A stretch of DNA of 64,000 nt from positions 1,146,100-1,210,099 of the forward strand of contig KV748229.1 of NCBI GenBank assembly GCA_001692895.1, given 5' to 3'. This DNA comes from Cenococcum geophilum 1.58 (taxonomy: Eukaryota > Ascomycota > Dothideomycetes > Gloniales > Gloniaceae). Made by a program: the position numbers and the translations under genes. The first letter of the stretch is position 1; each line of letters starts with the position of its first letter. The notes beneath the pieces are model-generated. The model worked only from the letters and a program-made list of their open reading frames with translations, made no database searches and was not told where the DNA came from. Of this stretch, positions 22,225 through 34,289 are shown one piece after another.

Positions 22225-22410
22225 TCTCTTCAGGAAAAAATCAATGAAAGCAATTGTAGATTTGATTATTTTGGATGTTTTTCAGGTTTCCACGGGTTCG
22301 CATCGGGAATTGAAAATGCGCTAACTCCTATTCGTTCACGCTAAGGCATTCTTGGCACCTTCTCAGACCATCGTAACGGCTCGAGGCCTCAGAGAACAAC
22401 ACTCAGCGCC
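22225..22410. promoter_or_regulatory. Compact divergent promoter PGS1/NDUFA12
   Basis: Only 186 bp separate the start codons of PGS1 (-) and NDUFA12 (+). Both products act at the mitochondrial inner membrane. There is no clear TATA box. The right half (about 22330-22410) is GC-balanced and the left half AT-rich. A shared promoter is inferred from the spacing alone. Confidence 0.55.
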
Positions 22411-23221
22411 ATGTCTACCTTGCTGAGGACGTTGCGGAATCTCCGCCGGATAGGCCTCAAGGTGGGTAACCTCATAGCTGCGCTGTTATTTCCGTTTCTG
22501 ACTTCGTCGCTCTTGTAGGAATACGGCCACCAACTTCAGGTATCGCACTCTCCGAGACTTACGTTTCCCATGAGCAATTGATACTTATTTATACCGCTTG
22601 GTGATGTAGAACATTGGTCTGTAGTTCCTTTGGCAAACGTGCTTCAAGTGGGAAGGCTAACGTGGATTAAAGGCGATACCAAAGCCGGAACATTCATCGC
22701 AAAAGACCGATATGGCAACAAGTACTACGAGAATCTGGTCGAAGAGCTTCCTTGTCAGTCCGTACAATCTTTTATATCATGACGCACAATTGACCGTACT
22801 GCGCAGTGAGAACACGATGGGTGGACTATAAGGACAAGGAATATGATGCGTGAGTCCTTGAATTTGACATTGGCATCCATTAAGCTAATGCTGAATCTTT
22901 ACAGAGCACAGATAGAACCAGGCTGGTATGAGTAGCAGTCTCATACTAATTTGTCTACGCTCAACAGCTGACTCCCTGCTAGGCACGCCTGGATATCTTA
23001 CATGGTTGACAAACCACCCACGGAAGATCCTATACTTCAAAGGAGGGTTCGTGACTGGGAACCGAAGGAACACCGACCGACATTGACTTTGAGCCGCTCA
23101 GGATACAAGCCATATAGCACGTAGGTTAAATTGATATCTTGCTATAGCATGAAGCTGACAACCCTCTAGAACTAAAAACAAGTACTTCCCATGGATACCT
23201 GTCGCAAAGGCGCGCCAGTAA
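22411..23221 (+). CDS. Complex I accessory subunit NDUFA12/N7BM (B17.2 type)
   Basis: An eight-exon model gives 137 residues: 22411-22461, 22519-22539, 22610-22616, 22673-22753, 22807-22849, 22905-22925, 22983-23120, 23170-23221. It encodes the small matrix-side NADH:ubiquinone oxidoreductase subunit conserved from fungi to human. Matches: MSTLLRTLRNLRRIGLK, EYGHQLQ, then GDTKAGTF..DRYGNKYYENL, RTRWVDYKDKEYD, EPGWHAWISYMVDKPPTEDP and a basic tail ending WIPVAKARQ. The third exon is only 7 nt (AACATTG); it supplies Asn-Ile-Gly before Asp-Thr and is required, because direct joining of exons 2 and 4 shifts frame. Two other exons are 21 nt. There is no cleavable presequence, as usual for this subunit. 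The total of 414 nt is exactly in frame. Confidence 0.9.
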
Positions 23222-24751
23222 GTTTCTGCGCATGGCTTAGGCATCTGTGTGGGGCTTGTAAATAGCTAGAAATGTATATTGGTTTGATTTGAAGATCAAT
23301 TGCAACAGTCATATCTATTACACCATGGCTCAAGTGCTTTTTATCAGTTACACTCTGTCGTATTCTTCCCCCCATCGAATGCGAAGCGCAGATACAATAC
23401 GGGGAAGAGCGATTTGAAGAGAAAAAGGCGGTCCTAGTCTACGCTACTTCATCTCCGCCCTTTTAAACTTTGGAATTGATCATACCAGAACTTGCAGCGT
23501 CTAGCTTCGGCACGAAAGTCAAACAGGCATAGTCAAAGTTTGCTGCGCCGTTGAAGTGCTACGCAAAATATGGCCCGCGCGCGAACACTAAAAACATCAA
23601 CACGCGTCTCTACCATTGTACCTCTACGCAAAATGCCGCTCTGCATGCGAGGGCCTTGCTGGAAAGAATACCTGGATTGTATTAGGCGACGATATAGTCA
23701 ATATATATCAATTTGGGGCTTTATTATCACGATATTGACGTGCAATTGCTTGATTAAATCTACAGCTTCATTTTGCCAAGGCGAGTCTTGATCCAGGCGA
23801 TCTGGTTGGTTCGCTTACCGTAGCACCTTTATCAACGGCGCATGGGATAACTACAACAGAAAATTCAAAACTTGGTTGTTACCCTGTTAGCTGCAGCCAT
23901 GATCTGTATGTAGACAACCGCGGAAGCGGAAGGTCATAAGGGGTACGCCGCCATGCACAATGTGCAGCGATAATGTAGAGGCGGGTCGTGAGTCAGAGCG
24001 GTGTGCTTATTTATGCTCGTGGTGCCTTAGGAGTTCGATTTTAATAAACTTCTTCGGAGGATTATAATTCGCGCTTCGTCCTCCGCACCAAACGAAAATC
24101 ATTCTACAGCACCCAGGCGCGTCCGGTGGTTAGCGTGTTTTGTTAACTTTCCCTTAAAACAGTAAAAATACCAAAACTTCCCTTATGGGGAGGTCGTGCA
24201 GGCGTGGCTGCTCTAATCACTGGAGGTGAGAGGATGCTGTAAACCCTTGGCCGGTGCACGTCCCTTCAGTTCCTGCCTCTAAAAGACGTCACCCGAGCAG
24301 CCGTTTTACTAGTCGGAGGCGCAAAGGACCACCGAGTTCGCCTTCCCAAAGCACCCAAGCAATCGGTGAATCGCTGCAATTTCTTCCCATTCCCTTCGCC
24401 TATTCATCTCCACATCTAAATGCGCTCCTCACGGTATTTATGACCAATTGCCCCAACACCAGCCGATGAGGACTCTGTCCCACTAATACAGAGCTCTCGG
24501 TGGTGGGCCATGTTCGCCCATTGTAAGCTCCCAATATGGGAGCGTGATGATTTCTCACGATGTTTTGAGCAAGAGTATGCGCCAGCTCCATCATTATGGA
24601 CAATTCTCTGCTAATGCGATGATTTTAAAGCTATCTTCAAACACTATTCCCGCTTATCGTCTGCGACGCATCGCTCCTTTACCTGTCCCTCCAACTTTAC
24701 CAGGCGGCAAAGCGGTCAAAAACTTATTCCAAATATTGCTTAGTAGACGAC
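23222..24751. other. Intergenic region upstream of ABC transporter
   Basis: 1.5 kb without a recognisable gene. It holds the NDUFA12 3' UTR and, at the right, the leader of the ABC gene. Short open frames (23570-23791, 24254-24469, 24544-24768) lack domain features; 24250-24470 is Pro/Ser-rich in one frame but has no partner exons I could defend. It could contain regulatory sites for the transporter. Confidence 0.35.
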
Positions 24752-27700
24752 ATGAGTCACGGTTATGACGGTTCTGTTTCTGCGGGCTACCGGGATGGCT
24801 CTACTTATGATGAGGATGACAGCGACACGGATACCGATGAGTTTGAGCGAAACGAGCGCCTTGCTCTTCACCCCACCATCAGCCGGCGGACAGAGTCCAC
24901 AATGGAAGTCAATAAGCCACGGGGCGAAGTTCTGGTTGTAGTCATGGAAGAGCTGGCAGTCTTGGCCGAATTAGGTCTGCATATCGCGGTGCTGGTGACT
25001 GGAGCATGGGGCCATCGGGGAAGGACGGCAACAATTGCAAGTGTGGCCGTTTGGGCATATATCGCAGTCCTAGCATCCTTACGCTTGCTATTTTCAAGTT
25101 CGAGCAGATACTCCTTTCCCAGACTTTGGTATCATACGGCCTTCATCTACGGATTTCAGTGGGTCTTTATCACTTTAATGTTTCGCTCAGCAATCATACA
25201 TCCTCGGTCGGGTCTTTCCCAGAAGCTAATTATCGCTGATTTTGCGTTAACAACTCTACTTTCCCTAATTGCATTAAATTCTCGAAAGGGCAACAAGGCT
25301 GTGGAGCTGGAATATGAAGGGGATATCGAGCCCGCTAGAGAGCAAATCGCAAGCGTTCTATCTCTTGCTACTTTTGCATGGGTAGATGCTATTGTCTGGA
25401 AGGGGTTCAGAAAGACCTACGAACTTACAGACGTTTGGAATCTTGTTCCTAAAGACAAAGCGGGAACAGTGCTTGCCAACTACCATCAAGTTGAAAAGAC
25501 TTCAATCCTTGCGTGGCATCTTCTCAAGTACTTCAAAAGAGGCCTTCTAATTCAAGCTGCATGGGCTTGCGGTTCGGGATTCTTGACTTTTGCGCCTACC
25601 TTACTTTTAAAGGCTATCTTGGAATATGTGGAGAATCCGGAATATACTCCTCGTAATGCCGCCTGGTTTTATGTGATCCTGCTCTTCGTTTCGGGATGCG
25701 CTTCAGCTCTGGCTGATGGGCAGGCGCTTTGGCTAGGTCGCAAAATTTGCATTAGACTTCGCGCTGTCATTATTGGAGAGATTTACGCAAAGGCATTAAA
25801 ACGCAAAGCATCTGCGGGTACAGACAAGATCCTAGGCGAAGAAAAGAATAAGGCAGATGATGAATCTAAGCTGAAAGGCCTGAAGAGAATGATGACATTT
25901 GGGCGGCGCAAGAAGAAGACAACTGAAGATGTAAAAGCTGGAAGCCAGGAGACGGAGAAAGCTGACTCTCAAGTTACTACTGGAACAATCATTAATCTTA
26001 TGGCAGTAGATGCCTTTAAAGTCAGCGAGATCTGCGCTTATCTCCACTTTCTTTGGGCAAACACTCCAGTGCAGGTCATTGTAGCCGTCGTATTGCTTTA
26101 CCAAATCCTCGGATACAGCTCCATAGCAGGCATTGGCATGATGGCATTATTATTACCAGTCAATCTCTTTATTTCCAAGCGATTTGCCAGCATTCAAAAG
26201 CTTATTCTCGCTGCGACTGATGCCCGGATCCATACTACGAATGAAGTTTTGAGCAATATCCGCATTATCAAGTACTTCGCTTGGGAGCAGCGCTTCTTAG
26301 GTCTTGTCAACGAAAAGCGCGCGGTTGAGCTTGCTCATTTGCGTAGGAGATATATACTATGGGCCGTAGCCGCGACTGTCTGGTCTGGGGCCCCTGTGCT
26401 TATCACGTTTCTATCATTCTTCGTATATACGATGGTCGAAAAGAAAGATCTTATTCCTTCCGTTGCTTTCACCGCGCTTTCGCTCTTTCAGATACTGAGG
26501 ATTCCCCTGGACCAGTTGGCAGATATGGTAGCTCACGTCCAAGAGTCAAAAGTATCTGTCGATCGAATTGAGGAATATTTGAGCGAGCCGGAGACCGAGA
26601 AATATACCCAACTCAATACCAAGGACCTCGATAATCATGGAGAACCTATAATTGGATTTGACGATGGCACCTTCAGCTGGGGTGGGAAAGGCCTGGAAGA
26701 CAAAGCTGCCGCGGATGCTTTCAAGCTAATGGACATTGACATCAGGTTCCACGTCAATCAACTAAACGTTATCGTTGGGCCAACCGGATCTGGAAAGACG
26801 TCTCTTCTAATGGCTTTACTAGGAGAGATGACCAGATTGAAAGGCAGCGTATACTTACCTGGCGGGTGTAGCCGAGAGGACCTGAGAGCCGATCCCGAAA
26901 CTGGCTTAACGGAAAGTGTTGCGTATTGTGCGCAGCAAGCATGGCTTGTCAATGATACTATCAAGGAAAATATTGTGTTTGCTAGCTCCTGGGATTCAAA
27001 GCGGTATAAAGACGTCATCGTAGCGTGCTCGTTGCAAAGGGACCTCGAAATCCTTGATGCTGGCGATCAAACACTCGTTGGGGAAAAGGGTGTCACTCTA
27101 TCAGGGGGACAAAAGCAACGGATATCGCTCGCTCGCGCATTGTACAGCAAAGCCCGCCATGTTCTCCTCGACGATGTACTCAGCGCCGTGGACTCTTACA
27201 CAGCAAAATGGATATTTGACCAGGCACTCTTAGGACCATTAATGTACCATCGAACTTGTATTCTTGTAACACACAGTGTAGGCCTGTGCTTGCCTCACTC
27301 GGAATACGCTGTGGTCCTTGATAGAGGTCGAGTTACTGCTCAGGGTACTCCAAACGAAGTAATAAATTCTGGAAAACTGAGCGAAGATCTTTCCAAATCC
27401 AGACCAGCATCGAGAGGACCTTCCAGAATACCCTCCGGAATTTCCTCAGATTCTGGCGGTGAAGAGGCCACAGGCGAGAACAGTCATCCAGACAGTACCG
27501 TAAATGGGGCTGCGAACGGATCTGCAAACGGTACTGCCGACCCGAAGAAGACGCCAGCCAGCAATACTCATGAAGAGAAAAAGGCCGAAGGTGGCGTTAA
27601 GTTGAGCATTATCTTCCTATACCTACGATCTATGGGTTCTTGGTATTACTGGCTCGGTGCGGCAGCAATTTTTGCTGCCCAGCAGTTCTCTTCCGTTGCA

Positions 27701-29840
27701 ACCAATGTTTGGATTCGCACATGGGCTAATGCCTATGCTGACAAGCGGGTCAGTTTCCAAGGCGTTCACCACAACTCTCCAGTCACTCATGTCACTGGCA
27801 TCACAGGTCTAGGCACCTGCTTAACTAGTGGAACATGCGCTTGGAACATGCCATTTTTCACCAAACCGCAAGCTCCTCAATATTCTACCCAAATAACTTT
27901 GGAACCTTCAAGTGTCAATGCAGGATACTTCCTAGGGGTCTATGCCATACTAGGCTTGGTTTTCATGCTCATCACTCTTATCAGAGAAGGCATCTTGTTC
28001 GGCGGGTCACTAGCGGCATCTCGGAGAATACATCAACGTCTTATGGAATCAGTGACCCATGCTAAGTTTCGTTTCTTCGACTCAACACCCCTTGGTCAGC
28101 TTATGAATAGGTTCTCTAAGGATATCGAATCTGTCGACCAGGAGATAGCTCCAGTAGCAGTTGGTGTGGTACACTGCCTTGCATCTATCATTACCATTGT
28201 TATACTAATATCCGTCATCACGCCTGGCTTCCTCATTGCTGGAGTATTTATCACTATTCTTTATGTTTTCATCGGCAAATTTTATATTAATTCGTCCCGG
28301 GATCTCAAGCGTCTCGAGTCAGTCAACCGGAGCCCATTGTACCAACAGTTCGGAGAGACTCTTTCCGGAATGACAACGATTCGCGCATATGGAGACGAAA
28401 GACGCTTCATTCGAGAAAACCTCAACCGCATCAACACTCAACATCGGCCATTCATCTACCTCTGGGCGGCAAATAGATGGCTCGCTTTCCGAGTGGATGT
28501 CGTTGGTGCTATGGTTTCGTTCTTTGCCGGCATATTTGTGGTTCGGAGCGTGGGCAGCATTGACGCTGGTGCAGCAGGCCTTGCCATGACGTACGCTGTA
28601 ACTTTTACTGAGAACGTATTGTGGTTTGTGCGACTCTATTCGGCCAATGAGCAGAACATGAACTCGGTCGAGCGAATCAAAGAATATCTCGATGCCGATC
28701 AAGAAGCTGCACCCATCGTTCTAGACAACAGACCGCCAGTCAATTGGCCAAGTAAGGGCTCTGTCGAGTTTATAGGCTACAGCACAAGATATAGAACGGA
28801 CTTTAATTTGGTTCTTAAGAAGATCACGTTTAAAATCCTTCCCGGGGAAAAGGTCGGGGTTGTCGGGCGTACAGGAGCCGGGAAGAGTTCTTTAGCACTC
28901 GCTCTTTTTAGAGCTCTTGAAGCTGAGGAGGGCAAGATTCTGATAGACGATGTTGACATAGGGTTAATCGGACTACAAGACTTGCGGGAGAATATTGTCA
29001 TGGTACCGCAAGGTAAACGTACTCAAAATATTACTGAGTCTTGAATGGCATGCTAACATAGTCCAAGACCCCACTCTATTCACCGGCACAATACGCAGCA
29101 ATCTTGATCCTTTCGGTCTGTTTACAGACGAAGAAATCTTCACCGCTCTGCGTGAAGTCCACCTCATCGGCGCAGCAACTTCTCCGACCACAAAAACACC
29201 CGAGCCTAGCACTCCTACCGCTAGGACGGCTCCGAATCCCCTTGAGTTTGCTAAGTCAAGTAATGTCAACCCACCAAAAGCCACAACCACAAACCCGAGC
29301 AGCATCACCGCCACAACCATCTTCGAGCCAACCGACAGCGGCGACACCACCATCTCGATCCCCAACGGCACTGCAACAGATATCGCGAACTCCAAGAACG
29401 CAAACGCCATGACAGCGGACAACAAAAACCCGTTCTGGAACCTCCTCTCACCCGTCTCCGAATCCGGCTCCAACCTCTCCCAAGGCCAGCGGCAACTCCT
29501 CTGCCTCGCGCGCGCGCTGCTCAAGGCGCCGAAAGTGCTCCTCATGGATGAAGCAACCGCCTCGATCGACTACGCGATGGACGCTAAGATCCAGGAGACG
29601 ATCCGCGAGATCAAGAACACGACTATCACCATTGCGCACCGTCTGCAAACGATTATCGACTACGACAAAGTACTCGTCCTAGACAAGGGTGAGGTGGTCG
29701 AGTTTGGCGATCCGTGGGATCTGATCAGGAAAGAGGAGGGCGTGTTGAGGGGTATGTGCGAGATGAGTGGTGAGTTGGAGACGCTGGAGAATGAGGCGAA
29801 GAAGGCGTGGGAGGGGAGGAGACTGGTGGATGATAGCTAG
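24752..29840 (+). CDS. ABC-C (MRP) family full transporter, 1677 aa
   Basis: Two exons (24752-29012 and 29068-29840) around one 55-bp intron close exactly in frame. Order: an acidic N-terminus (DEDDSDTDTDE, about 25-35), membrane helices, TMD1, NBD1 with Walker A GPTGSGKT (676-683), LSGGQKQR (783) and LLDDVLSAVD (D807-D808). A Ser/Asn-rich linker follows, then TMD2 and NBD2 with Walker A GRTGAGKS (1372-1379), LSQGQ (1557), MDEATASID (Glu1582) and the THRL-type switch AHRLQTI. NBD1 has Asp where NBD2 has the catalytic Glu, the usual asymmetric MRP arrangement. A Thr/Pro-rich insert of roughly 70 residues separates the NBD2 Q-loop (VPQD) from its signature, as in yeast Ybt1/Vmr1 relatives. Those export organic anions, bile acids or metals into the vacuole; substrate and location here are inferred. 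The intron sits inside the Q-loop codons. Confidence 0.93.
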
Positions 29841-30200
29841 CTGGAAGAGGTAGAGTGTGTTCTGGAAAGCTGAGATTGTGAATGAGAAGTGCGTAGAGAT
29901 GCAGCTAGGCTTAGCTGGTATTTCAATTTGTTTTTTGTAGAGGCGTATGGAGAGTACCGGTGCTTTTATGCATAGCATGCGTGTGCCTCATGATACTAGT
30001 CGTGAGAGGTGAGATTGCGTTACTTGAGGTTTACTAGGTAGTGCATTGTAAATGGAGTTAGGAGTTTGGAAATTTGAATATCGGTATTGCATATCACATC
30101 TCTGTTTCCGTCATTCCATTACGAGAAGTAGCAGGTAGGTCAATCAATGGGTTTCATAATTGGTATATTAGAGTTTTGAGGACTAGTTCAGCGCTCTTAT
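29841..30200. other. 3' flank of ABC gene and edge of the gene island
   Basis: Balanced to mildly AT-rich. The transporter 3' UTR lies here. Composition changes abruptly near 30200-30230 to TA-rich RIP-type DNA, which then continues to the window end. Confidence 0.5.
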
Positions 30201-31400
30201 CAATATTATCAGTCGCTTATACTAGTCGTTCGTATATTTATTTAGGGTAGCGGGATAGAGTAATAACTTAAAATATAGGCGTCGCTCCTATACTTAAAAT
30301 AAAGGCCGTATTTAATAGATCAATTTAGGGCGTAGAAGAGAGTTCTTATAAATCTTATAGTAGCCTATTTATAATAAATAGCCGGCTATTATCCGTATAA
30401 ACTTCTATAGTAGTGAGTTTAAGTAATAGCTAACTATTTACTCCTAGTCCTACCTACTAGTATATTTAATCTAGTCCTTACTAAACTCCTTTTAGCTCTA
30501 CTGTTTTAGCGTTAGCGCTTTACTTAATACAAGTCTTCTATAAAAAGACGCCAATATATTAGAACGCCTTAGTAACCTACTTCTACACCACCTTGTCACA
30601 TCTCGTTGTAAGTGCGTGTCGATCAAGCCTCCTACTAGCCGTATGTAGATCGATCGCCGATATCAAATGGAAATATCCGAACAACCTCAACTCGTGATGC
30701 GACCGCGACGCCTTTAACGCCTTTGACTCATTTTCTTCAGCTCTACAATTAGGTGCTCTCCCGGTACGGTCGTAATAAGGCTCTTTTTAATTTTATATTA
30801 CTAACTAATATTTATAATACTTAACGCGTTTCTTTATATAGAAAGACTTATACGCCTCTTTAAGCAGCCTTATCCGTAATAGTAGAGGTTATAATAAAGT
30901 AGAGAGGTGGTAACGGTGGTGGTAAGCGGTTGGGTAAGTAATTGGGTTAGAGGGACGACTTAGGGGACAACTTAGGGGACGACTTTTAGCAGGTATGGCG
31001 AGCTTAAGGTTATATAAAAGGACAGTATATTGCTCTTATTAAAATTAGCCCTTTTTACACTAAAATCGATTGTTTCTAATACTAATCTATATACACTTCT
31101 TTAGATATAGCCTCCAACGAGAATTTAGACGAAAATTAACCCCTAAGTACGCCTCCCCCTACGTATTCTCCTACCCTTCCTCCCTTATATACTAAACGCA
31201 ATATTTAGCTAAATTAAAGAGCTCTACCTAGCTTTTCTGATATTGTCTTCCATTTAATTTTGCTTTTTTAGGCCTTTACTAGACCTACTTTTAATGCAAC
31301 TACAATACCTGATACGGCCTTACTAGATATATCTACAGCACCGTTTTTTTCCTCCCCTTAGTTATCTCCTTCTCCTTAGGTATCTCCTTTTTTAATACCT
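30201..31400. repeat. Start of large RIP-degraded block
   Basis: TA-rich and without genes. An island at about 30590-30775 has normal composition and looks unmutated. Near 30905-30985 a GC-rich stretch repeats GACGACTTAGGGGAC-like words, possibly an LTR fragment of an unassigned element. Nothing else identifiable. Confidence 0.5.
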
Positions 31401-32680
31401 AATTACTAGGAGCGCCAAGCTTATAATTAAATTATTTAGGACACCTTATATAAAGCCTAGAGAGAGTTATAGCATAAAGACTAGAGGATTAAGTAATACT
31501 ACCGCTATATTAATAAGTATTGGCAGAGCGTAATTGCACAGGCGCGCGATCTTTACTAACGTGGCTCCGTACCATACAAAATATAGTATATAATTAAGGC
31601 CTTCCGAAACGTTCTCTCTATGCCTTTTATTACTATCGCGACTACTTTACAAGAGCCTCTATTAACTGTATACGCCATCTATAACGAGCCATTAACTCTA
31701 TAACGTAGTGGCTTTAGAAATCGCCTTAGGTACGATATGCTTACACGCTAACGCTTAGTTAACTTTATTAAATCTTATAACTAGGCGCGTACTGCCACCT
31801 ATGCTAAGCTCTCTGCTAAAATAGGACTCTACGCTTCTAACTTTATAATTAGGCGATTGCTAAAAAAGGAAGGCTTTTAGCGATATGTTACTTACCTGAA
31901 GCTATAGCTTACCTAAAGGCAGCGCTAAGAGCGACTTGTATTCGCCTACTAGGTAAGCTTATAAATAATTAAAGACTAGTTTAAGATTATATAGATAAAC
32001 GAATCTGCAATATACCGTAGTGGCTACTAGCGTGTTTTTATAACTTAACGGCCTTACGAACAATTTTACCCCTACTGCCTTTGGCTAAGACTTCGCAATA
32101 TACCTTATATAATAATTTGGGCTTACTTTACGGGTGTTAAGAAAGGGCCTCTAGTTTTTTGGAATAAGTAGGAATAGGGCAATATTACGGCTTAAGGCTT
32201 CTAAGATCACATTTACCTAAGCCTAAAGAACTTCTACGACTACTATAATAGGGAGTATTATATATATATTAACGCCCCCTAGTTATTTAATTCTACCTTA
32301 TCTATTATATAAATAGACGGCGCACCCGTACATAGAGCTTGATCCACTATAGCTAGATTCGCGGCTAACTAAATTTAACTTCTTAATTGGCCTCTAAATA
32401 GCCCTAATCTTAACCTAATTAAAGCTCTTTAGAAGATAATAAAGGAATAAATTGCCTAGCGTCGCAATAAGCCTTGTACGGAGGAGCAGATGCAATAGGC
32501 AATTTAAAAGGAATAGGATAAGATTACGGAAGAAGATCTATACCGACTCGTTATATCTATAAGGCAACGCGTACGCGATATAATTATAGCCGAAGGGGGC
32601 ATAACTAAGTGGTAGATTTAGGTGAGAACTTAAAGGAATTGAACACTTTTTTTAGCAATTTGACGATTGCTTAATTGCTT
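31400..32680 (+). pseudogene. Tc1/mariner-type (DDE) transposase remnant
   Basis: Read through stops on the + strand, the segment at about 32290-32620 matches the Tc1/IS630 transposase core: a D-G-A-P-V-H-R-A motif, then LLNWPLNSPNLNLIKAL (the family's W-P-x-N-S-P-D-L-N-P-I-E-x-x-W box) and RRNKPCTEEQMQ. The N-terminal half (31440-32100) shows a helix-turn-helix-like basic region. The final catalytic Glu and Trp positions are damaged. Terminal repeats were not found, so the borders are approximate. RIP-type decay is heavy. Confidence 0.6.
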
Positions 32681-33001
32681 CTCTATAGAAATCAGTATAT
32701 AGGCAAAATCCCTTACAATTGCTTGATTTAAAAAGCTTCATTTAATTTTAATATAGGCGTCTTTCTAAGCGTGCTGATCCGTCGGAGATTAACCCTATTT
32801 TACCTAGTAAGACAGATAGCGTTCTCCGAATGATTAGCAGCGCTAATAAGGCACTTACAGCGAGATGCGCTAGGGTGGTGTACTACGAGTTATATAAGAA
32901 GGCCACCTTATAGCCCCTAGCGCTGCTCTTAATTAGGCAGATATTATACTACGCTAATTACTTATTAAAGTTTAGAAATAGCTGGTTACTAAGGTCCTAG
33001 C

Positions 33002-33184
33002 TGTTACAGCGACTTAGTTAATCAAGGCACGAGCGCCGTAAAGAACGTATGCAAGCCTGTACAATTGGTAGTCTATGGACTTAGATATTAAGATAAGGAG
33101 TAGAAGGTGGAAAAGGACACGTCTATATACATATGCCAAGGCTTAAGCGAGCCCCCTAACTAGATCCGTTACGGTGCCGTAACA
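33002..33184 (-). mobile_element. Solo gypsy-type LTR, 183 bp, with CTAGC target duplication
   Basis: Reverse-complement relative of the LTR at 4499-4703: begins TGTTACAGCGAC and ends GTGCCGTAACA on the + strand, flanked by CTAGC at 32997-33001 and 33185-33189. Shared internal words include CAAGCCTGTACAATTGG and GGACACGTCTATATACAT. It is less GC-rich than the other copy, as if touched by RIP. Confidence 0.8.
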
Positions 33185-33189
33185 CTAGC

Positions 33190-34285
33190 GGTATAAAAGG
33201 TAGAAAGCTAGCCTATTAAGTATATAAATAAGCGGCTTCTTATTATATAGAGCCCTAATAGTCTTAAGGCGGCTATACTAGTTTTACTTACTAGTATGTA
33301 TAGTAAATATTAGGGATATATAGCGCGTAGGGCCTTTGCCCTTAAACTTAAAGGTAAATAGGTTTAAGATTTTAGTAGAGTATCTATTAATACTATAGGT
33401 AAGTATATAGTAGCCTAGTAGAATATTTATAAGCGTATAGAGGTAGTATTCTAATAAGGAGTCTCTAGGCCTATAGTTTACAGTAAACGCTCTTAAACTT
33501 ATCCTTTATATATTTATTAAGTAGTATATCCTTACCCTTATCTATAAACTGCGTCTTATTATACTATATACCTCTCTACTATAAACCCTTTAGATACTCT
33601 TTAATATTATTCTCTTATAGGGACTAGTAGCTATTTATTTTATAGTCTTCTATACCTAATAAAGGTCTATTAAGGTAGTAATATAGCCGTAAACTAAGCG
33701 CTAGGAGAGCTGTGTCTTATCCTAGAGTATATTATTGCTAGCCTTATAGCTTTTTACTTTTAGTGGCCGGTCTATAACCTCCTTAATAAGAAAAAGGAGT
33801 AGCTTTTCTTTTATAACGGTATCGCCGTTATCCCTTATAACGTTAAAATGGGTCCTTAAGTTATCGATAAGAACTAACCAATTAGATTAGCTAAATTTAG
33901 TACCCGTGCTTAGAAATATAGTGGTCCTAATTAGAGAGGTTCGAATTTAGGCAATAGTAGGGCTTAGAAGGAGCTGTTTTGCAGTCTTATTTAGGAGGAC
34001 GTCGCATTAAGTCTTCTAAACAAGGCCTATCTTAATTCTAGCACGATTAAAAGGCATAGTGGTGGTATAATGGATAATTGAATTCTATATAGATATATGC
34101 GTTAATTTAAAAATGGTGTTCCTATACGGACTACCTACTTTAAAGACCCTAATGTTGTAAGGGATAGTACTACTTCCGCTTATAAAAGGCCTAGAAAGAC
34201 GCGCGTTAGCTATAAGTATACTGCTCTATAAAGTACTTACCTACCTACCTTAAACTCTTTCTACTTCGGCTTATAATTTAAAGAT
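33190..34285. repeat. Degraded repeat DNA, unassigned
   Basis: TA-rich, with stops in all frames. Some stretches on either strand look formerly coding, but I cannot assign them to a family. No intact gene. Confidence 0.4.
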
Positions 34286-34289
34286 ATAT

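Noticed and set aside
28973..29545. 190-codon minus-strand frame
   Set aside because: Antisense of the ABC transporter NBD2 region; no domain and no independent signals.
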